Positions 11,291 through 22,959 are shown, numbered from the stretch's first letter. The stretch: DNA of 64,000 bases from Prorocentrum cordatum (GCA_963575745.1 CAUYUJ010018647.1:19303-83302); one strand, 5' to 3'. Translations and numbers: made by a program. Notes: a model not told the origin generated them from the letters alone.

Positions 11291-12457
11291 CTTGAGACAT
11301 CCTCGAAACTCTGAGCCCCGAGGTGCCGTGCGAGAGGTGGTCCAGGCCGTTTCGTCTGAGACATCCTCGAAACTCCGAGCTCTGAGATGCCTTGCGCGAG
11401 GTGGTCCGGTCCGTTTCGCCTGAGACATCCTCGAAACTCTGACCTCGGAGATGCCGCGCGAGAGGTTGTCCGGCCCGTTTCGCCTGAGACATCCTCGAAC
11501 TTCTGAGCTCCTGCGCGAGAAGGTCCGGCCCGTCTCGCCTGAGACATCCTCGCAACTCTGAGCTCTGAGATGCCGTGCGCAAGGTGGTCTGGCCTGTTTC
11601 GCACAAGACATTCTCGCAACTCTGAGCTCCCAGATGCCGCGCAAGAGGTGGTCCAGCCTGGGGGCCCAGAAGACCACATGTTACATATCCTCCCTGGGAC
11701 CCTGGGAGCCCGATTGAGACATCCTCGAACTTCTGAGCTCTGAGATGCCCTGCGCGAGGTGTCCAGCCCGTCTCGCCTGATACATCCTCGCAACTCTGAG
11801 CTGAGATGCCGTGCGCAAGGTGGTCCGGCCTGTTCGCACAAGACATTCTCGCAACTCTGAGCTCCCAGATGCCGCGCAAGAGGTGGTCCAGCCTGGGGGC
11901 CCAGAAGACCACATGTTACATATCCTCCCTGGGACCCTGGGAGCCCCAGGAGGCCCCAGAGAGCTCCAGGAGGCCGCAGGACGCCCAGGACAGGCCCCAG
12001 GGGTCCCCAGGAGATTCCCAGGAGGCTCCCAGGAGGCTCCAGGAGGCCCCCTATCAGAACGTGTCAAGTTAATACACATCCGGTGTCGATTCGTTGATTT
12101 TTCCTGCTCTTGTGCCCCCTCCCTCCATTTTGAGGGGCCCAAACAGCCATAGGTTAGATATCCCCCCTGGGAGCCCCAAGAGGCTTCACGAAACCCCAGG
12201 TGGAGTTCAGGAGGCCACAAGTCCCAGGAGGTCCCCAGGAGGCCCCAGGAGGCACCAGGAGGCCCCCGCAACTCGGAGCTCTGAGACGCCGCGCTCGAGG
12301 TGGTCCGGCCCGTTTCGCCTGAGACTTCCTCGCAGCACGTTTCGCAAGAGACATCGCCCCAACTCTGGGGTCCGAGATGCCGCGCGCGAGGTGGTCCAGC
12401 CCGTTACGCTGGAGACATCCTCGCAACTCTAAGCTCCGAGATGCCGTTCGGGATGAA

Positions 12458-12605
12458 GAGGAGGTGGAGGAGGAGGAGGAGGAGGAGGAGGAAAAGGAGA
12501 AGGAGAAGGAGAAGGAGATGGAAGGGAGAAGGAGGAGGCGGATTATGTGCATGAGGGAGCAGGCAGGAGGAGGGGGAGGAGGATGAGGAGGAGGAGGAGG
12601 GAGAA
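12458..12605. repeat. GGA/GAA purine tract
   Basis: (GGA)n with a GGAGAA portion, inserted between two 64-bp arrays. Confidence 0.9.
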
Positions 12606-13057
12606 GGAAGGGAGTTGCAGGAGAGGACCTAACGGGAAGCGAGTGCGACGTGGACTTGTCAGAACGTGTGCGAGAGATTGTCCGGCCCGTTTCGTTTAAG
12701 ACATCCTTCCAATACTGAGCTCCAAGATGTCGCTCGCGAGGTGGTCCGGCCCGTTTCGATTGAGCCATCCTCGCAATGCGAGGCTCGAAGATGTTGCGCG
12801 CGAGATGGTCTAGCCCGTTCTGCCTGAGACGTTTCGTAGCACAGGGGCTCCAATCAAAACCTCTCTCATTCCTTCTCCCGCCTCCCTTTTCCCACTTCCC
12901 GCCTGGCTCCTCTTCCCTCCTCCCTCCTCCCGCCTCCCGCCTCCCGCTGCTGCGCCTCTGCCTCCGCCTCCCCGTCCCCGCCGTCGTCGTTTCTGCCGCC
13001 TCAGCATCCGTCATGCGCGCACTGCCTTCCTCCCTCCCCAGACATCCGACGTCACGA

Positions 13058-13275
13058 TTTTTCCCCAAACAACTTGCTGAACGGGGTGCTGTTGTGATAA
13101 AAACTAACTCCGGCCGAGGGAAAGGGGAGCAGAGACATCCTCACAAAAATTTGATGGTCCGGGCCGTTTCGCTTGAGGCATCCTCACAACTCTCGTTTCT
13201 GAGTTGGCCAGGATTGGCCGTTTCGCCTGAGACATCCTCGAAAAGTTGCGCTCCGGGACGCCGCGCGAGAGGTGG
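13058..13275. repeat. Array leader, copy 2
   Basis: Near-identical to 11057-11290, starting TTTTTCCCCAAACAACTTGC. Confidence 0.9.
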
Positions 13276-15203
13276 TCTGGCCCGTTTCGCTTGAGACATG
13301 CTCGAAACTCTGAGCCCCGAGGTGCCGTGCGAGAGGTGGTCCGGCCCGTTTCGCCTTAGACATCCTCGCAATCCGGGCTCCGAGATGCCGCTTGCGAGGT
13401 GGTTCGGCCCGTTTCGACTGAGACATCCTCGAAACTCTGAGCCCCGAGATGCCGTGCGAGAGGTTGTCTGGCCCGTTTCGCCTGAGATATCCTCGCAACT
13501 CTGGGCTTCGAGATACCGCTTGCGAGGTGGTCTGGCCCGTTTCGCTTGAGACATCCTCGCAACTCTGGGCCCCGAGGTGCAGCGAAAGAGGTGGTCCGGC
13601 CCGTCTCGCCTGAGACATCCTCGCAACTCTGAGCTCTGAGATGCCGTGCGCGAGGTGGTCCGCCCCGTTTCGCATAAGACATTCTCGCAACTCTGAGCTC
13701 CCAGATTCCGCGCAAGAGGTGGTCCAGCCTGGGGGCACAGAAGATCATATCTTACATATCCCCCCTGGGACCCTGGAAGCCCCAGGAGGCCCAAGAGAGC
13801 TTCAGGAGGCCGCAAGACGCCCAGGACAGGCCCGAGGTGTCCCCAGGACATCCCCAGGAGGCTCCCAGAAGGCCCCAGGAGGCCCCCCATCAGAACGTGT
13901 CAAGTTAATACACATCCCGTGTCGATTCGTTGGTTTTTCCTGCTCTTGTGGCCCCACCATTTTGGGGGGCCCGACGGCCACATGTTAGACATCCCCCCCT
14001 GGGAGCCCCAAGAGGCTTCAGGAAGCCCCAGGTGGGGTCCAGGGAGGCCACAGGAGGGAGCAGGAGGTCCCCAGGAGGCCCAAGGAGGCCCCAGGAGGCC
14101 CCCGCAACTCGGAACTCTGAGACGCTGCGCTCGAGGTGGTCCGGCCCGTTTCGCCTGAGACTTCCTCGCAGCACGTTTCGCAAGAGACATCGTCGCAACT
14201 CTGGGGTCCGAGATGCCGCGCGCGAGGTGGTCCGGCCCGTTACGCTGGAGACATCCTCGCAACTCTGGGCTCCGAGATGCCCTGCGCGAGGTAGTCTGGC
14301 CCGTTTCGCCTGAGACATCCTCGCAACTCTGAGCTCTGAGATGCCGTGCGCATGGTGGTCCGGCCCGTTTCGCATAAGACATTCTCGCAACTCTGACTGA
14401 GCTCCCAGATGCCGCGCAAGAGGTGGTCAAGCCTGGGGGCCCAGAAGACCACATGTTACACATCCCCCCTGGGAGCCCCAGGAGGCCCAAGAGAGCTTCA
14501 GGAGGCCGCAAGACGCCCAGGACAGGCCCCAGGGGTCCCCAGGAGATTCCCAGGAGGCTCCCAGGAGGCCCCAGGAGGCCCCCTTATCAGCACGTGTCAA
14601 GTTAATACACATCCGGTGCCGATTCATTGAGTTTTCCTGCTCTTGTGGCCCCCCCGCCCATTTTGGCCACATGTTAGATATCCCCCCCTGGGAGCCCCAA
14701 GAGGCTTCAGGAAGCCCCAGGTGGAGTTCAGGAGGCCAAAGGAGGCCCCCGCAACTCGGAGCTCTGAGACGCCGCGCTCGTGGTGGTCCGGCCCGTTTCG
14801 CCTGAGACTTCCTTGCAGCACGTTTCGCCCGAGACATCGTCGCAACTCGGGGGTTCGAGATGCCGCGCGCGAGACGATCCAGCCCGTTACGCTGGAGACA
14901 TCCTCGCAACTCTGGGCTCCGAGATGCCGTTCGGGATTAAGAGGAGGTGGGGGAGGACGAGGGCGAGGAGGAGGAGGCATGTTCTACCGTGCCATGCTAG
15001 CCCACACTGGACGGGCGCGCAATCGACCTTGGAAACCGCAGTGGGTTTAAAAACCCTGCTTGGGGATACTGCACTCCGGCTATAATCTTTGTTTGTTGGC
15101 CAGTTCTCGCTGCTTTCGTTTTCTGGTGAAGGCGGTCTGCCGCACGGCAGAGCAGTGACTGGTGACTGAAAACATGTCTCTCGATTATCAAGGGCTCCCA
15201 ACT

Positions 15204-15330
15204 GCGCGCTTCGCGCTGCGCGATGCGCGAAGCGCGAATAACTTCGCGCTCTCGCGCCGCCTCCCTGGAGAGAAGAGGAGGATGAGGAATCGGAGCCGAA
15301 CTACGAAGCGCGAAGCGCGAATAACTTCGT
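15204..15330. repeat. CGCGAAGCGCG hairpins with duplicated core
   Basis: 15205-15216 pairs perfectly with 15225-15236 (12 bp, 8-nt loop). A 22-nt segment starting GCGCGAAGCGCGAATAAC occurs at 15225 and again at 15308. It shares the CGCGCTTCGCGC core with the hairpins at 2755 and 4811. Confidence 0.75.
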
Positions 15331-16470
15331 GCCCTCGAGGGCGCCCTTGGATCATGCACCTCGGGGGCGGGCCAGTAGCGTAGCTCTGGCGGTGCGGGGT
15401 TCCACATGCGGACGTCAACAACGGCGACACGTTCACCGCAGGAGTCATCCGCTGTACGCGCTTGGCAAAACACAGAGAGCCCACACGACACGCAGAGGAA
15501 TCACACGTGCGTGCATCAAACCACCGCAAGCATCGGCAACTCAGCGAAGATGGACCCCACCCGTACGGCAGACGCGGCGCATTGCGAGATACGTAGGACT
15601 AAATGTCCATCCACGGGACGGAAGGAAGAGGGAGGGGGCGGCAGGAGTAGGAGTAGGAACCGGTAGCGCTGTCAGCACCGATGTGTACAAACCTTGGCCT
15701 CGGTGAGCCTCTCTTCGGCCTCATTGAAGATTTGTGCCTTTAAACCAGCTCGACTTCTACCGAGTTTCTTTACCCATAGGCTTGAGAACATGGTTGTCGA
15801 GAAAGGTTGAGGGGGGCGGGTGAAGGGAGGAGAGAGGGGGGCGTAGATTCTCCGAGAAGCGATAAGACGCCACGATCCGCAAGTGCTGTACTGCTACGTC
15901 TGCGCACTGCATGGGAAAACCAGAGGCTCGCACCAGGCCTCGATGTCAACGGCCAACCACTGACCCTAGTCTTCATTCGCGAATGTGCTCCCATCAATTG
16001 AGGGGTAACGAGTGGGGGCATACGGGGGGGGGGCACATCGACCCGGAATCGGTGATGCGTCACGGATAGATCGGCGACAGGCCCCCGACGGCAAGCCCTC
16101 ACGTTCCTGGGCGGGGTGGGGCCGTCAGACCCACATCGGCGATCAACGGGCGATTGGGGGTCGATGCATCCCCCCCTGTGCCCCACCCGCTGTCGTTGCC
16201 CCTGATCGGTGCTTTGGGCGCCCTCTCTCTCCCTGCCGCCCTCTCCGGGGGTCCCTCCCTGGCTCTCCTCCGGAGTGCCCGCGCGCTGCCACCTCACGCC
16301 GCACTCGCCGGCGCCTCGTCGATCGGGCGCAGCCTCCTCGGGGCCCCCTGCGGCCCGCCGTGCCAGGGCACGCGAAGCTTCGACACTCCAAGCAGGTTCA
16401 TGAATACGATCGGATTGAAATAGTCGGACCCGTCTGGAGGGCAGAAAACCCACCCATCATACACCCTGCG
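15331..16470. other. No gene seen
   Basis: GC-rich unique sequence. Open frames on both strands are short and Arg/Pro-rich, without recognisable domains. Confidence 0.4.
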
Positions 16471-16472
16471 AA

Positions 16473-16615
16473 ATGCTTAAGAAATCATGGGTTAAGAAAT
16501 TCATAGTCTCAGAACTTGAATAAAAACCCAACATTTCGATTAAAAACTTAGGATGTTCATTGAAACGTTAAGAATAATCGAGACTCTGGCCGAAAACTTA
16601 AGTTTTCTTAAGCAT
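16473..16615. repeat. AT-rich island bounded by inverted ATGCTTAAGAAA
   Basis: A perfect 12-bp terminal inverted repeat (16473-16484 and 16604-16615) encloses about 120 bp of AT-rich DNA in a GC-rich setting. Several TTAAG and CTTAG motifs lie inside. It could be a small non-autonomous transposon. It lies beyond the 3' end of the neighbouring minus-strand gene. Confidence 0.55.
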
Positions 16616-17042
16616 CGCCTAAGGTGTAATCACCCCGACACGAAGCCGTTTAGCAAACGCACCCACAAACGAGATCGAGCAGGGCAGGGCTGTCCAGTAA
16701 GCGCCCCGGGCCGTTGAGCAAACGCCAACTATATCGGGCCCGGGTGGCTTTTCCTCCCTTGACCTTCGTCCGAATCACGCGGGCCGTCGGTGTAGCCGTC
16801 GACCGCAAGCTCTGCGCGCTCCGCCAGCAGGAACGCAGCGCAGCCGCTGGAGAACCGCACCGCACCGGAGCCGACGCCCGCGACCAGTTCCTCGCCACGC
16901 CTCGAGGAGGGGATCGACTACAAAGTACCTTACCCCAAAGTTGATTTGCTCCTCGGATATACGTAAGACCCGTACAGTGCTCGTAGAGCTCCGAACATGA
17001 ACTGTATTCGTTGTACACTCGACGAGAAAATCAGTTCGGGGG

Positions 17043-18788
17043 TCAATCGGTTTTTGCAGTCGATCCCCTATTCGAACGCCTGTACTCCCTCTGGTTCGCG
17101 AGATCCTGGCAACTCCTGTGGACCTCATCCACGATCTCCTTCGGAAGCCAATCGCTCAGGCGCGGCGGACGGCGCCCACCCTCGAAGCGCAGCAGCATGC
17201 CCTCGACGCGCATGCCCCTGCTCGCGGTGTCCAGCCGCAGGCAGACGGACGAGACACGGCCCGCGTCCGTCGCGCAGCTCCCCGCGGACGAGGAGGAGGC
17301 CCTCGAGGACGACGAGATGGAGCTGCGGGACCTCCGGCCGACGCCGTGGACGGGCCGCTGCACCGGCGCCCGCTGCTGCTGGGCCAACGCCGGCGCCGCG
17401 CCGCACGACGGGCGCTGCTCTCCCGCCGGCGGCGCGCCCGCGGCCTGCGTCCTCGGGCCCTCGGGAGCGGGCGCGCGCGCCGTCTGGGCCGCCGCGGGCT
17501 GCTGCGGCGCCACGGCACCGGGGGCAGCCACGCAGGCCTCCCGCGGCAGCGCCTCGCAGGTCTTCCGGATGCCCATCAGGAACTCGGGGGCTTCCTGGAC
17601 GTCGCCGACGTGGATCAGGAACAGCTCCACCGGGGTCGGGTGCGCTCCGCCCTCCCTCCGCAGGGACACCTGTATGGAGATCGCGTGGCCCATGGGGCAG
17701 TCGGCCAAGCTCGGGCCTTGGGCTATTGAGGCGGCGACGTGCTCGGACGAGAAATCTTGAGAGCGCTGCTGCGACACCGCCGCCCCAGAGATGAAGTCCT
17801 GGAAGCGCTGCTGGTCGGACTCCAGCAAGTGCTGCAAAAAACTGCATCCATGAACCGTGTTCCTCGTGCCTCCTGAGCCCAGCAAGTCCAACGGGTGTGG
17901 GGAATGGGCGATGACGTTACATTGTGGGCAGATGCGCAGCTGCGCGTCGCAGAGTACACCTAGCAGTGTCTGAACTGCCCGATGCTCCCTGCAAGACTGG
18001 CTGGACTCTACGGATGCCTTGACGCGGTCTTTCTCGCAGGCCTCCAAGAATGCTGAGGCAAAGCAGATCAGGGCACAGGTAACCATTTCAATCATGCACT
18101 GGTGGACAACGGCGGCCATGGAAGAGTGTCCGTCCATGCATAGCTGCTCGCGCCGCTTCCAGGAAGAAAGGCACGTCACTGCAGAAAGAACCATGTTCCA
18201 TCTCACCGACATCTTGCAATCAAGTAGCGAGACCGCGAGAATCACTCGTGCCGCGGTATAGAAGCCGCCATACATGAGGAACAGTACGTGTGTGTCTTCA
18301 ACGTACGTTCGCACCGCAATGCACGCCATAAAAAACTTGAACATGCACTCTATGTCCACGACAGAGAAGCCCGATGAACGTCTCGAGTACTTCAAGTACA
18401 GCGATGCTAAATGACGCAAAGACATGGCCACCGCCTTGACAACAACACTCCTGTCGGAGGCATCCGCGGCATAAATGAACATCCCCTGCGGCAAAAATAT
18501 ACCCGCCGAAATGGGCATCAGCACCGAATCCACAACGTGCTGCAATCGCGCCACCCTTGCCCTGTTCAGCTCCTTCGAAACTCTGGCATCGAAGGACGTG
18601 CAAAGACGCGGCGGTAAGGCAGGCGATCGGAGAACCTTTCTCAGTGCGAATAGCGACGCCACAGTATCGTTCCATCCAAGACATATGAGTGCTACCAGAG
18701 AGCAAAAACTGAAGAAGATACAGCCCCGAACCACAAAAGTGACAATGTACTCTTGCTGCGACAACTCGAGGCGGCACGACAAGGACAT
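17043..18788 (-). CDS. Multi-pass membrane protein with a PAS-like domain (581 aa)
   Basis: An intact single-exon open frame from an ATG at 18788. A TGA lies in frame about 20 codons upstream, so this is the first usable ATG unless an upstream exon is spliced in. Visible hydrophobic segments are near residues 14-37, 91-107, 148-160, 167-188 and 232-249, so about five or six membrane spans are likely. Residues about 278-412 look like a PAS fold: a Cys/Leu start (LRICPQCNVI), a GCSFLQHLLESDQQRFQDFI segment typical of the PAS helical part, and closing beta strands ISIQVSLRREGG and PVELFLIHVGDV ending in FLMGI. Residues 418-475 are Ala/Pro/Gln-rich and 487-505 Ser-rich. Membrane-plus-PAS proteins are abundant in dinoflagellates; a sensor role is inference and the ligand is unknown. 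No paralogue lies in the window. The even codon pattern, length and domain order argue for a real gene. Confidence 0.75.
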   Translation of the reverse strand: MSLSCRLELSQQEYIVTFVVRGCIFFSFCSLVALICLGWNDTVASLFALRKVLRSPALPPRLCTSFDARVSKELNRARVARLQHVVDSVLMPISAGIFLPQGMFIYAADASDRSVVVKAVAMSLRHLASLYLKYSRRSSGFSVVDIECMFKFFMACIAVRTYVEDTHVLFLMYGGFYTAARVILAVSLLDCKMSVRWNMVLSAVTCLSSWKRREQLCMDGHSSMAAVVHQCMIEMVTCALICFASAFLEACEKDRVKASVESSQSCREHRAVQTLLGVLCDAQLRICPQCNVIAHSPHPLDLLGSGGTRNTVHGCSFLQHLLESDQQRFQDFISGAAVSQQRSQDFSSEHVAASIAQGPSLADCPMGHAISIQVSLRREGGAHPTPVELFLIHVGDVQEAPEFLMGIRKTCEALPREACVAAPGAVAPQQPAAAQTARAPAPEGPRTQAAGAPPAGEQRPSCGAAPALAQQQRAPVQRPVHGVGRRSRSSISSSSRASSSSAGSCATDAGRVSSVCLRLDTASRGMRVEGMLLRFEGGRRPPRLSDWLPKEIVDEVHRSCQDLANQREYRRSNRGSTAKTD

Positions 18789-18949
18789 CCCACCACCAAG
18801 AGCCGCTCGAGCCCGCCCAGAGGCCGCGCAATGCCCTCGACGTCAGCCAAGCCCGATCGCACCCGATGGGTCGATCCTTTGTCTGACGAAACGGGGCATT
18901 CAGGCACGTTATACCGCGTCTGTGCCAAACTACAACAGGTTGACATTCA

Positions 18950-18953
18950 CACT

Positions 18954-18985
<32 letters not shown>

Positions 18986-19138
18986 CACACATAGACACAC
19001 ACACACAAACACACACACACACACAAACACAAACACAACACACACGCACACATACACACATATGCACACACACACACATTCACACACACACACACACACA
19101 CACGCACACACGCACACACACACACACACACACACACT
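18950..19138. repeat. CA dinucleotide microsatellite
   Basis: (CA)n with T, G and A interruptions, about 160 bp upstream of the start of the minus-strand membrane protein gene. It could lie in its upstream region. Confidence 0.95.
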
Positions 19139-21379
19139 TTTAAGTCGGCGGCACAGAGGAGCCTCAGGCGCGGTCGACTGGTGGAGGTGCCAATTGCGAA
19201 CGAACTTCGTCGAACGCGCCACGATGAAAGAATCCAACCACGCACGGCCATGCAGATTGGTGGAAAAAATGAAGCGCTGCAAAGCCAGAAAGCAACGGTC
19301 AAAGTACCCGCGGAGCGAAGGATCAACGCAATAAGTTGACGCGCAAACAGCAGTCTGGTGCGAATTACCCCACGAGAGGCAGCAACGAAAAACTGCACGG
19401 CTGCCAGACCAGCCGGCTTGGGGGCGACGCGAAGCGCGCGAAACAGCGCGGCAAGGCGACGCCACCGGCCTTGCGACAGGCACGACAAGAGCGTCGTGCA
19501 ACGGAAGGCAAGAAGCCGGCGAGAGGCGGTGTGAAGGTGAAACACGCACGCCCACACACACACAGAAACACACACACACACACACAGAAACACATCACCA
19601 CCATCGCAGCGATCATCAAGGTCACGCGAACGGCCCCCTTTCCAACCGCCCGCGACACAAACAAGCCGCGCAGGCGACAGAGAAAGAGAGAAATCATAAC
19701 AAAAGAAGAGAGAGAGAGAGAGAGAGAGAAAAGGAGAGGGAGAAGGAGAGGAAGAGAGCAACAATTCGGACGAGGTGTTCGTCCCCAGGCGGAAAGTCCA
19801 AGCGCCTCCTGCCCGCGCCCCAGTGGCGGGATGGCCGCACGCAAGCGGCAGGGGCGGCGAAAACCTCCCCCCTGGCGCGGTCGAAAAGGGGATGCCGCCT
19901 GAAAGAAACTGGCGGCCTGCAGTGATCAGGGCGCGGCACGCCCCGTCTGCACCCCCGAACCCGAGAAGAGACTCCGGCGTTCCGTCCGCTTCGGCACGCG
20001 CGCCTCGGAGCCCTGCGACGTGGAAGCGCCGCCACGGGGCGCGCCCCCCCCCGGCGGCCCAGCGCCGGGACAACGGAGCACGCTGCCAGGAGCTCTCACA
20101 GGGGCACGAAGTGCGCGCGGAAGGAGGTGGCTGGCACTGGTGCGTTAGCGGCGAGCGGCAAGTCGCGCCCGGGGGCGTTGCTGGAGAGCGGCCTAGGGGG
20201 GGCAGGCGTCCGGGACGCCTGTCGGATGTCCTTCCAGGCGGACTGTGCTCTGTGGAGCCGGTCGAAAATTGGTCTGGACTGTTCCTGCCTGGATGTCTGA
20301 CGAACGGACAACACACATCCATACCCTTACGGGGTCGGAGGCAGGAGGACTGGCTAGGGGCACAGGTTCGGGCTGTTGGACCCGAGGGGAAGCTCCCGTT
20401 CGAGAGGGGGCCCCCCCTCCGACAACACGCACCGATAGCCCACTCCGCCCCCCTTTGTGGGCATGGGTGTGCGTTGCTCGCTCGTCAACGTCAGTGCAAA
20501 TGCGGGACTGGACGCACGTTGCTGAAGCGCCGTGGCACTAGCAGCGAATGCGGCTTCGCAATCCTGCGGGGGCTGCGGCCTGGCCGTAGCGAGGCGCTGC
20601 GCGAGGCCGCTCCTCTGGGCGGTGCGCCGCGCTAAGCCACGAAGGTCGAACGAGCGCCTGCACCCCGGCGGCCATTGAAAGGGCCAGCGGTCCCCGTTCC
20701 CGGGCGGGGCGGGGGATGCGCCTGGCGGCAGGAAGCGCTGCGCTGGGAGGCTGGATGCGCTGCAGAACTGGGCCATGGCGCTGCTGGCGCAGGTGCAGCC
20801 TGAGGTCTGGCAGTCTGCGTCGGGGGGAACGGTCGGGTCCGCACTTCCTCCCGCGTGGTCGACGCCACCGCTGCGCTGCGTGGGTCGCAGTGGATTACCT
20901 GCGGCGGGGTCCTGGTGGACCTCCACCTCCTGGGTCTTGCCATCGCTGTCCCGGCAGCCCAGCACGATGGGGGCGGTCGTCATCGCCATTGTCGAGGGCC
21001 CTCCCAGGCCGAGCGGGCCCTCCTCGCCACCTTCAAGGCTGTCACGAAGCAAGTCCCATGGATCGCCGAATTCATCGGCCCCGGCGGGCCTGGCGGGCCT
21101 CGGCGGAGGAGGGAGGAGGAGGACGAGGAGGAAGAGGAGGCGGAAGAGGAAGAGCCTCCTGCCCTGGCCCTGGTGGGCTTTGGAACTGGGGCGCGTCGCC
21201 GGGCGGGCCCCCGGCGGCTCGCCCCCGCCGCCCCCGCGCGGTGACCGGGTTGGGTTTGATCCGATGGATCTCTGCCCTGAAGCACCCCGCTCGCGCGCCG
21301 GGGAGCGGGGGAGCGCGGCGACGACGATCGCGCATCGCGACCGCGGCGCTGCGAAGGACAGCCGCAACTTGTTGCATAC
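19139..21379. other. No gene seen; GC-rich with short CA and GA runs
   Basis: Includes (CA)n near 19550-19592 and (GA)n near 19706-19730. Long Arg/Pro/Ala-rich frames overlap on both strands, as expected from GC content. This would be the 3' side of the decayed LINE on the minus strand, but its end cannot be defined. Confidence 0.45.
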
Positions 21380-21906
21380 ACCTGGCCGCGTCGATGACGT
21401 CCTGCGGTATGGAGTGCGCGTGGGCTCCCGCTGTAGCTGGCTCGTCAGCGCGACGATTGACGGCTTCGGCGATTGGCGAGATGCGCGCCATTCGTTGATA
21501 CCTTGCTGCCCAGGGTCGCTTTACACTTTTCCAAACTTGAAGATGTCGGGCTTGGCGTGGACCACCCGATATATTCGATGCCATAGGTCGGCCTGGGAAC
21601 CGTTGGTTTGCGGGGGGTCCTTCGGGGAGAGCTTCGACTTCGTCGACGACGGCTTGGTCGTCGACGAAGACGTGGACATGTCTCTCGGTCTCTCAGCCGT
21701 GGCGGCCAGGATGTCAGCGCGTCGCGCTGACTGCGCCAGTGAACTCGGGCGGAATGGTTTAGCCGGTGCTCTGGTCCATAGTGCACGGCGAACCCAGCCC
21801 TGGCGATGAGGTGGTGGGCTTGGCGCGAGCACGCTCCGTCGGTGGCTACGAAGGCCCCCCCTAGCTCCCGCGGCGGGGTCTGTGCCTTCCTCAGAGCGGT
21901 CCTCAT
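21380..21906 (-). pseudogene. RNase H domain remnant of a non-LTR retrotransposon
   Basis: Three RNase H blocks follow in order on the minus strand but in different frames. VATDGACSRQ lies at about 21826-21855, with the first catalytic Asp in the TDGAC box. HVHVFVDDQAVVD lies at about 21640-21680, the third-strand/Asp block. EAVNRRADEPATAGAHAH lies near 21425-21470, the final Asp block. ADLWHRIYRVVHAKPDIFKFGKV lies between the last two. Frameshifts separate them, so the copy is dead. Known LINEs with a C-terminal RNase H show this order after the reverse transcriptase, matching the neighbouring remnants. Confidence 0.75.
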
Positions 21907-22959
21907 CCTGACCTTTTGGCGTCGGTCTGGGGATGGGCTGCGGGAGTTCGTCCTGGGCGAGGTCGGCCTGCAAGTCTAAAAGCTTAGCACCCTCGTCGAG
22001 GAGCCCGTACTGTCTAGCGCGCGGCAGGATGTCTCTCCGCTGTTCTGTCGATATCACGGTGGCCAGTGCCTTTCGTTCGCTGGCCCAGCACGGACATATC
22101 CCGACGGCATGCTCCCGCGTCTCCTCATCTCGGCTAAAACACCGGCGCAGCGGGGGCGGGTCGGCCCAATTGTCTCTGCCGCGCGCGCCCCCCTCCCACA
22201 CGCACACACACACACAAAGGTAGTCGCGCAGGAGACCAAGTTGCCACGCCGCGCAGAGGGCGTTGCTCTTGGCTCTCCGGAACAAGGCACCGGAGAAGAA
22301 GTCGAGGCCTTATTCGACGGCCGCAACCGCTCTGAGGCCGCGTCTGGCGGCGGGGTTCGTCGGAGGAAAGCGCGTCTCCGCGATGCCCTGGGCACGTGCG
22401 CGAGCATCCCGATCGGAGGACCCAGCCATGGAAGGCGCGCGCCCGCGTCGTCACACAACGCGCCGGAAGCTGGTCAGCTCCGTTCCAGGTGGGCAATGGT
22501 TTGGCAGACTCTGCCTCCGTGGCCGCCCCCTTGGAGAGTCTGCGCGCGAGCACGGGCCGCTTCGGCTCTGGCGTCGAGAGCGGCACCCCGTCGCGCCCGC
22601 CTGCGCAGCCCGAGGAAGGCCCCACGCCGCGCGAGAACATCAAACTCCAAGGCGCGGCCTGGAACGGCGACAGCACACACGGTCCACCGAGATACTCGTT
22701 GGGGCGAATGGCAGCGAGCAGCGCGTTGTCGAGGTTTCGAATCTTCGCGCCTGGCGCTTGGATGTCGGAGCCAGCGGCGCATGCGCATGCCACCTGGGGC
22801 CCAGCGGAGCGGGCTCTCGCGCAGGTGCCTTCGGGGAAGCGCCCGACGTGGGGGGGTCTGGCAACGGCGCGGCGGACTCGGGCGTCTGCGGCGGCAGAGA
22901 GGCGAAGGCCTGGGCCTTCCGCTGCTGGCGCAACGTTGACGCAGCTCCCCACAAGTTTC

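Larger units (their letters stand above)
11057..14940. repeat. 64-bp minisatellite in higher-order blocks
   Basis: The unit carries GAGACATCCTCGCAACTC, then GAGATGCCGCGCGAGGTGG, then CCGGCCCGTTTCGCCT. Starts of AGACATCCTC fall at 11231, 11295, 11359, 11423 and 11487, then 11542 and 11606, so the period is 64 bp with one shortened unit. Arrays occupy about 11157-11900, 12270-12450, 12650-12840, 13160-13740, 14105-14450 and 14755-14935. They are separated by a GGAGGCCCCAGG-type spacer and a conserved spacer starting GTGTCAAGTTAATACACATCC (12060, 13893, 14592). The minus strand is open in long overlapping frames, but they share the repeat in rotating frame and encode no recognisable protein. Confidence 0.9.

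Noticed and set aside
14646-14670. CCGCCCATTTTGGCCACATG as a spliced-leader relic
   Set aside because: Only the CCATTTTGGC core matches, and related copies at 12132 and 13968 show it is part of the local repeat spacer.
11105-14909. Minus-strand repeat proteins of up to about 300 residues
   Set aside because: The 64-bp unit shifts frame at each repeat and all frames look alike. No start context or domain.
18918-18945. CTGTGCCAAACT upstream of the TM-PAS gene as a spliced-leader relic
   Set aside because: It shares only the first 10-11 bases with the psaI relic. The diagnostic ATGGCTACGG part is missing.
18298-20322. 674-codon minus-strand frame
   Set aside because: It overlaps the TM-PAS gene in another frame and runs through the CA array. 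Translation is low-complexity with no domain.
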